Shown in pieces: positions 15,401 through 23,580 of a stretch of DNA of 64,000 bases. Below the pieces are notes generated by a model. That model saw only the letters and a list, made by a program, of their open reading frames with translations, did no database searches and was not told where the DNA came from. Each line of letters starts with the position of its first letter. Position 1 is the first letter of the stretch. Location of the stretch: positions 469,776-533,775 of the forward strand of contig VZTI01000620.1 in assembly GCA_013397865.1 (NCBI GenBank). Direction: 5' to 3'. Origin of the DNA: Struthidea cinerea. Lineage: Eukaryota > Chordata > Aves > Passeriformes > Corcoracidae. The position numbers were made by a program, and so were the translations under genes.

Positions 15401-16449
15401 CACCCTGAATTATTCATAGTTCAAGTTGCTATGAACCCAAAGCAACATCAGCTTCTGTTCAACCCCTGATGCCAGTTCAACCCAACCTTTTTATCTTAAT
15501 TTTGACATCATTTACAAACAATAAACTACTAGCCACAGTAGGGTTTTGCTGGAGCCTCACAGGTTAGGAGGGCTCAACTGGTTAGAATTGTAAAGATGCA
15601 TTTGCCTTTAAAAAGTCTGGCAATGCAATGACTTTTCCAGAATTTATCAGATGTTATTAATAGCAGTCATACTATCTTGAGAAAAGACTACAAACCTCCT
15701 CTTTTCTGAGAAAGCTTAAGCTACCTCTTTTCTGAGAAAGCTGCCAGCAAGCAAACACCACAAGGGGACTATTCCAGTCAAAAAACTTAAAACTATACAA
15801 CTCAGAAATTAGGTAAGAGAGGTGTCACTTTCCAGGTTTGGTGTTCACACCACTGCAAAGTGACCCATTTTTACAGAATGCTCCCCAAAATTACGAGGAA
15901 CTCGTGGGCTTCTTGCAGGATGAATTCTGGAGAGCGCAAAGCCAGCCAAGAAGGCAAAGCAGGATTTGCTGCCAACAAGGGACTTGATCACAGAACTGCT
16001 AAGGCTGGAAAAGACCTCCAGCATCATCGAGTCCAATTGCTAACGGTCCACGTAGTAAGGAAAGCCCGTTTACTTCTACTGAAACTATGGCTTTAAGAAA
16101 GAAGGAGCTCTCTCTAAATTGCTCACGACCTCGGCAGAATAAAGAACCGGGAAGCTCAGAGTTCCCTTCGTTCTGCCGCTCTTCCCGCGGGCTGGAGGCG
16201 CGGCCCCAGGCAAACGCAGCGCGGCCGCAGTTTGCAGAGAGGCGGCCGCGGGCACCCCCCGCCGCCTCCCTCCCGGCCGGCCCTCACCTGGGGCCGGTTC
16301 GGCGGCAGCAGCTGCAGGCGGCAGGTGCCCGCCCGCAGGTTCTGCACGGTGAGAGCGGCGCGGTAGCGGCTCCCCGGGACCGCGTCGCTGAAGCGCAGCT
16401 CGGCCGGGTCGATGCGCACCCCGCACACGTCCCGCCAGCGGCCCGCCAT
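200..16449 (-). CDS. CFAP47: CFAP47, N-terminal ten coding exons (gene continues beyond left edge)
   Basis: Ten minus-strand exons (16449-16288, 13726-13575, 10931-10816, 8752-8614, 6387-6159, 5525-5371, 4628-4495, 3916-3681, 2984-2792, 413-200) total 1,730 nt and join in one open frame of about 576 residues. All introns are GT-AG and all phases match. The product is a run of beta-rich Ig-like modules of the MSP/ASH (ASPM-SPD2-Hydin) type: roughly residues 10-105, 106-215, 216-330 and 365-475. Each starts with a 'FG' strand such as INFGPLYFGTS and carries a conserved 'N-x-S/G' turn. This organisation, and motifs such as CINFGPLYFGTS and NESPE..DWVAVLEDNA, fit my recollection of CFAP47 (about 3,190 residues in human), an axonemal/flagellar protein linked to sperm-flagellum defects. 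Later modules and the calponin-homology domain would lie outside the window. Another ASH protein is the alternative, but I think it unlikely. No disabling mutation is seen. Confidence 0.88.
414..2791 (-). other. CFAP47 intron 9
   Basis: It holds the copy A solo LTR (1360-1735). The rest is AT-rich, with no other exon or element recognised. Confidence 0.85.
1360..1735 (+). mobile_element. Solo LTR of an avian ERV (copy A) in CFAP47 intron 9
   Basis: A 376-bp element with ends TGTAGG...GCGACA, flanked by the 7-bp direct repeat TGAATAC (1353-1359 and 1736-1742). In this orientation it carries a TATA-like TATATAG near 1631, a poly(A) signal ATTAAAG near 1651 and a terminal GGACGTAACAGCGACA. No internal retroviral sequence adjoins it, so it is a solo LTR. 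It lies antisense to CFAP47. A copy matching at roughly 90% or better by eye lies inverted at 31395-31773. Confidence 0.9.
2792..2984 (-). CDS. CFAP47: CFAP47 exon 9
   Basis: The exon is 193 nt. The acceptor is TCTTTTCCAG and the donor is CTG|GTAAGA. It encodes EVTFSFSPRQIGTFEMKQII and onward to KSVLFTINPG. The first 13 residues are the closing strand of the module begun in exon 8, with the canonical 'V-x-F-x-P-x-x-x-G-x-F' pattern. Confidence 0.92.
3681..3916 (-). CDS. CFAP47: CFAP47 exon 8
   Basis: The exon is 236 nt. The acceptor is TCTGATGCAG and the donor is AAG|GTAATT. It encodes SHSRHVDLALMGSGFPVMLT and ends GKLKIKSEK. The 'G-x-G-x-P-V-x-L-x-F' stretch starts a further Ig-like module, followed by CTMKNESEFLPVTFSF. 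It ends in phase 0. Confidence 0.92.
4495..4628 (-). CDS. CFAP47: CFAP47 exon 7 (two possible acceptors)
   Basis: The exon ends at donor AA|GTATGT and encodes KFERDFEVNDSSLVQDYVLF and onward to GDGATAST. Two AG acceptors 18 nt apart, TTAATTAG (exon start 4646) and TTCTTACAG (exon start 4628), both keep the frame. The longer form adds six residues (DCDSYR). I give the shorter form; the start is therefore uncertain, while the 3' end and frame are firm. Confidence 0.82.
5371..5525 (-). CDS. CFAP47: CFAP47 exon 6
   Basis: The exon is 155 nt. The acceptor is TTTTTTTTAG and the donor is AA|GTGAGTGAGT. It encodes GTDLQGSTDAVLQDLNLKNR and ends SLVTLCFSPK. The last part, 'LLPYEKSLVTLCFSPK', is the module-closing 'P-x-x-x-x-x-V-x-x-x-F-x-P' strand seen in ASH domains. 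Confidence 0.9.
6159..6387 (-). CDS. CFAP47: CFAP47 exon 5
   Basis: The exon is 229 nt. The acceptor is CTTACTGGCAG and the donor is ATG|GTAAGA. It finishes the second module and opens the third (CEKVLKCINFGPLYFGTSKS), ending DWVAVLEDNAIGGEM. This is the most diagnostic stretch for the CFAP47 call. It ends in phase 0. Confidence 0.92.
7856..7965. repeat. A-rich low-complexity tract
   Basis: About 110 bases made almost only of A and C (A-runs mixed with ACC, AAC and CAAACC units) immediately left of the CR1 tail. It explains the lysine/asparagine-rich open frame seen there, which is not a gene. Confidence 0.85.
7971..8139 (+). mobile_element. CR1 LINE 3' tail, 5'-truncated, in intron 4
   Basis: The sequence runs from a 'GCCCAGAGAGGTTGTGGA' stretch to the CR1 terminal repeat CATTCTATGATTCTAT. 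This is the usual 3' untranslated end of CR1 on the plus strand, about 170 bp, truncated at its 5' end as most CR1 copies are. Confidence 0.9.
8614..8752 (-). CDS. CFAP47: CFAP47 exon 4
   Basis: The exon is 139 nt. The acceptor is TTTTTTAG and the donor is AA|GTGAGT. It encodes VFRISYDGVVLLNIKPIRGV and onward to APGVIKEVMK. The 'I-P-x-x-G-x-V-x-P' style turn (IKPIRGVVKP) is typical of MSP-like folds and continues the second module. Confidence 0.9.
8753..10815 (-). other. CFAP47 intron 3
   Basis: AT-rich sequence with a C-run near 9826 and a T-run at about 9946-9958. No element is recognised. Confidence 0.8.
10816..10931 (-). CDS. CFAP47: CFAP47 exon 3
   Basis: The exon is 116 nt. The acceptor is TTTTCTCTGCAG and the donor is CAG|GTAAAT. 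It encodes LIPYCCLEIESEIDFGEMIA and ends ISIANRGSTSG, the opening strands of the second MSP/ASH module, with the typical 'xxxFGxxxxN' signature. Phases match on both sides. Confidence 0.9.
10932..13574 (-). other. CFAP47 intron 2
   Basis: It contains the second-family solo LTR at 12438-12993. Otherwise it is unremarkable AT-rich sequence. Confidence 0.85.
12438..12993 (+). mobile_element. Solo LTR of a second ERV family in CFAP47 intron 2
   Basis: About 556 bp, from TGTCTTAGG to ACTGGTACA, in the plus orientation. A poly(A) signal sits in CTAATAAATTG (about 12948), followed by a stretch ending GAGTCTCTCACTAG. The flanks CATGAA (12432-12437) and CACGAA (12994-12999) differ at one position and look like a decayed 6-bp target-site duplication. 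No gag, pol or env sequence adjoins it. The family type is recognised; I cannot name it securely. A start at 12491 (TGTTAAAACC) is a less likely alternative. Confidence 0.72.
13575..13726 (-). CDS. CFAP47: CFAP47 exon 2
   Basis: The exon is 152 nt. The acceptor is AAATTTCAG and the donor is GG|GTATGA. It begins FKLIAENPEKPVASGLQFKA and ends VDIPLLG, closing the first Ig-like module. It joins exon 1 in phase 0 and leaves two bases for exon 3. Confidence 0.9.
13727..16287 (-). other. CFAP47 intron 1
   Basis: The largest introns here include this one, about 2.6 kb. A 19-bp direct duplication, CCTCTTTTCTGAGAAAGCT, occurs at 15698-15716 and 15724-15742. GC content rises sharply after about 16150 on entering the CpG island. 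Confidence 0.85.
16288..16449 (-). CDS. CFAP47: CFAP47 exon 1 with start codon
   Basis: The exon has 54 codons, starting MAGRWRDVCGVRIDPAELRF. The ATG (plus-strand cat at 16447-16449) has a strong context, GGCC-ATG-G. The exon ends CCCCAG followed by donor GTGAGG, phase 0. It encodes the first strands of the first Ig-like module (ELRFSDAVPGSRYRAALTVQN). It lies inside the CpG island, so third positions are very GC-rich compared with the other exons. I chose this start because it is the first ATG of the open frame just downstream of the promoter motifs, and it gives a product that begins directly at the first module. Confidence 0.87.
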
Positions 16450-16567
16450 GGCCCGCCCGGCCCGTAGCGGCCGCTTAGCAACGGACGCGGGGCGCTGATT
16501 GGCGGAAAAGCCGAGGCGAGGCCAAAACCCACCAATCGGAAGAGGAGAAACGGACGTGTTCGGGTGA

Positions 16568-16603
16568 ACTCGGCTGGGTTCGGCTGGGCTCGTCTGGGCT
16601 CGG
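16568..16603. repeat. 10-bp GC-rich minisatellite cut by the gap
   Basis: About three and a half tandem copies of a CTCGGCTGGG-type unit run directly into the first N. The gap probably exists because the array and the CpG island resisted sequencing. Confidence 0.75.
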
Positions 16604-16703
16604 NNNNNNNNNNNNNNNNNNNNNNNNNNNNNNNNNNNNNNNNNNNNNNNNNNNNNNNNNNNNNNNNNNNNNNNNNNNNNNNNNNNNNNNNNNNNNNNNN
16701 NNN
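16604..16703. other. Assembly gap, exactly 100 N
   Basis: A run of exactly 100 N, the usual placeholder for a gap of unknown length. True distances across it are therefore unknown. The upstream part of the CFAP47 promoter and a possible 5' untranslated exon could be hidden here. Confidence 0.97.
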
Positions 16704-16935
16704 GCCCAGTGGAAGGGATTTTTCTCCCAAAGATGTGGCGATTCCCTGTACTGCCCCAAGCCCGAGGCAGCGCCTCTGCTCTCTCAGGCCCTGCTGCCTG
16801 GCCAGGTGCAGGGAGCCTGGTGCCATCCCATGGGCGCCAAGTTGGACAGGAGCTGGAAGGAAATAAAAATCCTAGACCCGCTGGTTTTTTGGAAGCGCAC
16901 CAAAATGGCCACGTCCCATTGAGTTGAATTTTACC

Positions 16936-17513
16936 GAATCACGGAAATTTTTGGGTTGGAAGGGACCTCTGGGAGATCACCCAGTCCAACCCCTCTGCCA
17001 AAGCAGGGTCACCTGGAGCAGGAATGTGTCCAGGTGGGGTTTGAATGTGTCAAGACAGGGAGACTTCCTGACCTCCCTAGGCAGCCTGTTCCAGTGTCGA
17101 AACTTTATGTTTCGACATAAAGTTCTACCTCATGTTGAGGCGAAGCTTCTTTTGTTTTAGTTATGGCCATTGCTTGTCATACTGTCACTGGGTACCACTG
17201 AAAAGAGTCTGGCACCATCCTCTTGGCATCCACCTTTGAGATATTTGTATGTATAACTGAGATCCCTCTCAGTCTCCTCTCCAGACTAAACAGGCCCAGC
17301 TCCCGCAGTCTCTCATCATAAGAGATGCTCCAGACCCCTCGTCACTTCTGTGGCCTCTGCTGGACCCTCTCCAATAGCTCCTTGTCTCTCTTGAACTAAG
17401 GAGCCCAGAACAGGACACTCCAGATGTGCCCTCAGTAGGACTGAGGAGAGGGGGAGGATCCCCTCCCTGACCTACTGGCCACACTCTTCCCAGTGCTCCC
17501 CAGATGGGATTTA
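16936..17513 (-). mobile_element. CR1 LINE fragment, minus strand
   Basis: It opens with AATCACGGAAATTTTTGGG and GGTTGGAAGGGACCTCTGGG, continues through CCAGTCCAACCCCTCTGCC, and reaches the CTGGCCACACTCTTCC region of the CR1 3' part. It is a 5'-truncated copy of about 580 bp. A foreign-looking interlocked palindrome replaces consensus-like sequence at 17095-17124. Confidence 0.92.
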
Positions 17514-20500
17514 CCAGTAAAGAGATTCCTGAGCCAATGCCCACCTTGGGGCTCAGGCTCGGGGCTGTCCACCACATTCTGTTCACCCCAGGTGTTTCCC
17601 GCCATGGGTGCCACTCCAACAGCCCGGGAGAGTGAAAGGTGATACAGACATGGGTGCCCTGGGTTTCTTAAAGTACAGGTGGATTGCACTGGAATAAAAA
17701 TGGCCTGATTTCTCTTCTGGGCCTCCATATCAATCACAGACATGGTCTACACAGAACTAAAGCAGGCACTAACCCTCCTGAGTGCTGGTGGGAGCTCAGT
17801 GTCTGCAGTGCCAGCGACCACACTAGTAATTCATGGCACGCATTTGCTGAGTGGTGGAAGATGTGTTCCTGCTCTGATCCTTCCTGCGCTATAATTTAAG
17901 TGGTAAAATGAGGATGACAAGATTCCAGCACTCAGAGTGTTATGGACCACTCTGTGCTTGGCTTCAAAGTAGCAGAAGAAAGGAGGGAGAACAGCACACA
18001 CAGAAGGTACACAGAACTTCAGACATCAGGTCTGATTAACTCAAAATGTTTTGCCTTGTATCACTTCATCTCTTGAAAGTGCATAAGGACTCAATTGTTT
18101 ATATTTTAAAAGTCAAATATGAGGAGCTACAAACATGGATTGCACAGATCAGAACTACAAAGTACAATAACAGAAAAAAAAACTGTTTTTAATAGGTCAG
18201 AAAAACTAGAGGGAAAAAGGAGAGAGAAAAGCCTTTGTTCCTGTCGCTGGGGAAGGATGCTAACAGGTCTTTTTGTCCCTCTTAACGATTCAAATTATAG
18301 CTACCCATCTGTAGATCACTAAAGAATGTGCTGGAATATGGCATTGCAAGCACTAAGAGTAAAAGCAACTTCAGGGACTTCTTTGGGAAGACTACTTGAA
18401 TCTGTTTTATGGTAACATGGTTATACTTAATGGAAACTCACACAAAAACAAAGAAGAAAGAAATTAAAAGAGAAGATTACCTTATCAAAGAATTAAATTC
18501 CCTCATCTTTTTCAATACGGAGTGGAGAACACTCCTACATAGTTTCTCTGGTCCTTTGATGCTAATTCTTTTATGGCAGAATTGATTTTTAAAGATTTCT
18601 GTCTCTGCTGCTTGCTCCAGCCCTCCCTGACAAAGTTACCACTCCATAAGAGAAATTAGTATCAAAGAACACTGGTCTATTTTCCCTTGATTTGATGTAG
18701 ATATGTCCATACAAAATTTTCATCAATTTAACTACATATTTAAAAAACAAATTTAAACTGAGATGTAACTTGTGTATAGAGGAGTCAGGTTCAGCATTAA
18801 AAGAATCCGGATCTCTTGGAAATAGTTTGGCTTGGCTCTCTTCCTCTTCTGCAGACTATTATATCCAAATGCTTATTATTGCCATCACTACGATAGCTCG
18901 TTATGCAACAATATTGGATAATGGACTCTTCTCCTTCCTTTTATCAGCTGAGTCTGGATTCATAAGAATATTTTTCTTTGTCAACTAATAATCATCCCTA
19001 AAGTGAAGAATATTGTAAAGGAACAGGTGTTCTTTGTTGAATCCTTGGATGATAAAGGATGACAGAATCCTTTATACCTAATGCTAGGGTGTAGATTATG
19101 TATTGTCATTCTCTTTATCATCTGACCACATTAAGAGTGATTTTACTCCTACAGAAATTTTACAGAGCAGTAATCTGTACAATTCACATTGCATTCACCT
19201 TAGCAGTATCAGATGATGAACAGAAAAGCTTCACAGCAAACTTCTCACTATTGTATTGTAGTCATCAGAGGGAAGAGTACAGTCTTCCATAAATCCCCAC
19301 CACACCTCAATATCTGAATCACTTCCAACTTTTCTAAGACAGACCTTCAGATCTGAAACTTCCTTGACTATCCACTGATCTGACTATCCTCCCAGGTTTC
19401 AGGCAGAAAACTGGAATAGCATCATTTGTTTTTTTTCTATTTAATAAAAAAAGGCTTAGTTGTTTAAAATAAAGTAGCTCCTAGCTTGTTCAGAACTATC
19501 CTGGGGTCATGGCTAGTGTTAAACAAGATGCAGAATCAGAAAGCCATCTCCAGTCTGTTTTCTCTGGCTGCACAGGGGAAAGCTTCATTAGAAAATATGT
19601 ATTAGTAAACAGCAAGACCTGAGACACTGGTCCTACCTGTCCATGTTCTAAACAAAGGTCAAAGATGCCTGGAGAGCATCTGAGTCTTCTATTAGATCAG
19701 AAGTAGTTCTCACTCATCCAGAAATCTGTAAAAACACAGAGAAATCCCTTCAGGAAGTATTCAAAAGGCAAAAAAAAGGGGCAGTTAAATGGATCATAAG
19801 GGTGGTTTATTTGACAGCAATTCAGCAACAAAAGATGACAGTGATATGTGAAATAATTAAAGTAATTTGAACAAACTGCTAGTCATATTGCCTTTCCTTG
19901 CTGGAATCTGAATCCAGAGGAACTGTGATTTGAACTGTGAATATTGACCTATTTATTCTACTTTGGGAGGAATAAATACTTTTAGAATATACTAGAAGGA
20001 AATACGACCGTTTACTTGTTAAACAAACAAAGGGTGTATATTTTTGTATCAGCTTTTAGGAAATGGAAACAGATAAAGTCCAAATAATGAGGACTAATAA
20101 GATATTCCTTTGCATTTAATCTTGCAAATTGCTCTCTTTAATGGAAAACGAGGATGTTCAAAATGACAGATTAGGGCTCTAATTCTCTCTAAAGGTCTCT
20201 TCACTCTACAAAGCATTTTATGAGAAGCAGAACTAATGAAGATTTTATTGGGTCTTTTTTGCTCAAGGAAACCATCAGTTTTCACGAAACATGTAAGAAT
20301 TGCCAGTCTCTGAGGTGTCCCTCCATCTCAGACTGGGTTGAAAGGAGCATGACCAAAATAGTTGAAAAAAGTGAGCGACAGAGAGATTGTTAGTTAGACA
20401 AGGCAATCACAAATGCCTTCCCTTTTTTAACCATTTTAGAGTGACCCTGCAGGAATTGGTAAAGCAAAAACCTGTATCATAAATGCAAACAGTCGCCACT

Positions 20501-23119
20501 ATTCAACAATATAGCTTAGGGCCCCCAGAGCCACACACTGAGTTATTCTATTTATGATGGAGCAGAATCAGAGTGGTTTTATCAGCACAATCAGTTGGTT
20601 TAGCTAAACAGGAGGTCAGCCACAGTACAGTTGGAACATGACAATACTGATCTGGGGATCAAGGCTACTCCTGTCTCTCAGTGCTGAGCTGAACGTTTTG
20701 ATCTTATGAGCTCACAGCAGTTAATCCAAAGATTTCAGCACCAAACTACAAATGCGCCCTTTGTTTCCTGCAGTCTGCAACACTTGAAATGCTTTCTGCA
20801 ACTGACATCATTTTTAGTCACAATTTGGGGAAACATCCTTGTTCATGAAAAATTTAGCAACTCTAAAAGCATCCATATCCACTCCCAGATTTCCTGTATT
20901 AGACAAATATAAAAATTGCAGGGTAGAAAGAAAAAGCCTTGAACCACACTGAGAAACATGAGGAAGATGCATCTTTTTGTACTGGGCAGATCATCTCTGT
21001 TCAAAAGAGAACACAGCTATGGAGAAACTGCATAAATGTAGATAACAGGAAATTCAGGTAAAAGGTAGTTCTGAAAATCTCACCTATACATTAGTTCTTC
21101 TTTAACAGCTGTCTGTGTTTTTCAACGATTCACATAAAATCTTGATGTTTACCGTGCTGAACAAGAACAGTAGACTTTCCAGGTATCAAGATGTCAACAT
21201 CTATTTCCATCAATGAATCAATAGTAAATTTCTACTATACACAACTAAAATTTGATTTTCTATAGTTACTAATGGTGAGATTCATCTCACCGCGCTTCAT
21301 TGATTGAAAATCAATGTCCAGTCCAAGCTTCCACTATGGTTAGGAGTGAGATAAGTACGTCCAGAGGATGATCATTCTCCTCCCCTTACGTTTGAAATAG
21401 AATTTGAAATAGAATTCCATATATCACATTGACTTCATGTAGGTCTCTGGGTATCTAGTTACTTACACAATTTCAAGAATCTTAGGCAGAAATTATAAGA
21501 TTATTGAAAAGCATGTTCATATATTAGTATTTTGGGGATTTTTTGCCAAAAATTACTGCCTAATCATTGTGTGGTAGAATTATATGTATTTTTATTATAT
21601 GTGTGTCTTATACAGTTTATATTAAATTTATCCAACATCCTTAGGGTCCAAATGCTTAGCAAGATAAATTAAATTTTCATTCTGGTCATCCAGAGTATTG
21701 CATCACTCCCTGGTTTTCAGTTTTTTTAGGTACTGAGCCTTCCGATCTGCTTGACGTTTTTATCTCCTTGACTTCAATTACAGTTGGAAACCATTACCAA
21801 AGAGATGTGTCTGTTTACTCTAAATGCAATCAGGCTGTAGTTCAGTACACCCTCTCCACTACCCTCTTACAGTTTAAAGCCACCACACCTTGTGAAAAGC
21901 CCCTCTCCAGCCTTCTTGTAGCTGGCTGCTCTGTATCAATCCACTTTACCTCAAATACTATCTCTGGTCCTGGTGAATGTCATCATAGCTTGTTGCATTA
22001 CACTGGGAGAGCTCATTTGTCTTCATAAATTACAGATGAAAGGATATTACCTAATTTAGCTGGGCCCTTATCCAATGGTGGCCTTGAAGATCAATAGAGA
22101 AGTTCCAGAATTGCAGTAAATGGTAATTAGGATGGAATGTATCTTGCAGAGTATAGAACATACAGACTCTGGGGAATTTGTGCTACTCAGTGGGTTAATA
22201 ATGCATTGTGTCAACATGTGCTTTCTCTTATGAAATTTACACTAATTTTTCCAGATTACTATTTTAATATTTTATCCCACACTAGGCATAAGCATGGGCA
22301 TTCAACTGACTTTCACTACTTAATTCACGATTTAATATATCTCTTTCCTAGTATTTCTTGCTCATCTAAATCCTGTGTTTATATATTTTTCTTCACTTGA
22401 GAATTTCTGCATGCTCTTTTCCCTTTTCTAGTCCCCTGATATTTTCGAATTATGCAGTCCCCCTGTAAATCTACCTATAGATACTTCTCCTAATGCAGTT
22501 TAATATCCCATCTGGATTGATGTTTTGTATAATGCAGACATTAAATTGATTTCTCCTCGCTGACACACATTTTTCTTTCTGACTGGTCATATCAACATAA
22601 AACGGATCTTCATATCCTCCTTTCATCATGCAGTACTCTCACCTTATCTACATTTCACCTGCCATCATGTGGCCTAATTTATCAGCTACAGATATAGCAT
22701 GTTGTTTCATTATGGTAGTATGAGGTATGTCTGAATTTCAGGCTACATAAGATGGGATTTTTCCCTTCCTAATTTTTCCTAGCCATAGTGAAAAATATTT
22801 AATTTACTTGGAGAAAAAAAGGCAGGCTTGAAGGCAAGACCCTTATTGAGACTCAAGAGCTGACATCAATTTTTTAGCTTGCCAATGATCTTTCTTTCGG
22901 CAATTTCATTAGGCACCTATATAGTACACAACTAAATTACATCCATCAGTGCTGTAAGACAAGAACAGAAAATAGAAATGCATAATAAAAGCAATTAGCC
23001 AGTGGGAATAGGGGTCACCGGTATTAGCAGAGCTATTCACAAAGAGCTATTAGTTTGGGAAACTATTGAGAGCTGAATCTCATTTCTTCAGTACTTATTT
23101 CTTTCTATTAACTGAAGAG
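17514..23119. other. Intergenic sequence, no gene seen
   Basis: AT-rich sequence in which open frames are short, lack codon structure and have no recognisable protein. The stretch just after the CR1 (17514-17660) is more GC-rich and may be a decayed repeat. A small perfect inverted repeat, CATTGATT/AATCAATG, lies at 21298-21316, next to a short tandem duplication of TTTGAAATAGAA near 21391. Confidence 0.7.
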
Positions 23120-23580
23120 GAATCCAAATTCCTGAAATTACAATTACTAGCCCTTGTTCTCGTGGGGGACTTTGAATTACCAGATGTCTGCTGGAAATAC
23201 AGTACAGCAGAGAAAAACAGTCTAGGAGGTTCCTGGAGAGTCTGGAAGGTAACTTCCAGACACAGCTGGTGAGGGAGCCAACAGAGGAAAGCGACCCACT
23301 GGATCTGTTGTTTGTGGACAGAGAGGGACAGGTGGGTGATGTGATGGTCAGAGACAGTCTTGGGCACAGCCATCAGAAAATCAGACTCATTCATGGAGAA
23401 GGAAGGGGGTCAGCAAAACTGTGCCTTGGATATCCGTAGGGTAGATATTGCCCTCTTAAGGAGCCTGGTGGAGCACCTGGGGAGAAAGTCCTGAGAGGTA
23501 AAGGAGTCCGGGAAGATTGGACATTCTTCAAGAGGGAAGTCTTTAAGGCACAGGAGCACGCTGACCCCATGTGCCAGTTT
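23120..23580 (+). mobile_element. CR1 LINE ORF2 endonuclease-domain fragment
   Basis: Translation in two plus frames gives GDFELPDVCWKYSTAE and then FQTQLVREPTEESDPLDLLF and VDREGQVGDVMVRDSLGHS. These are standard motifs of the CR1 apurinic/apyrimidinic-type endonuclease domain of ORF2. A frameshift lies near 23222, and stops and missing sequence on both sides make it a dead fragment. Confidence 0.9.

Larger units (their letters stand above)
16150..16603 (-). promoter_or_regulatory. CpG-island promoter of CFAP47
   Basis: GC- and CpG-rich sequence covers exon 1 and the 150 bases upstream. Upstream of the ATG are an RFX/X-box-like half-site (TTAGCAAC on plus, GTTGCTAA on minus, 16475-16482), an inverted CCAAT box in CTGATTGGCGG (16495-16505) and a second CCAAT box (16532-16536) about 33 bp further. 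Paired NF-Y boxes with an RFX site are common at ciliary gene promoters (known); their use here is inferred. No TATA box is seen. The island runs into the assembly gap at 16604. Confidence 0.72.

Noticed and set aside
16087..16467. 126-codon plus-strand open frame
   Set aside because: It is the antisense shadow of CFAP47 exon 1 in the CpG island.
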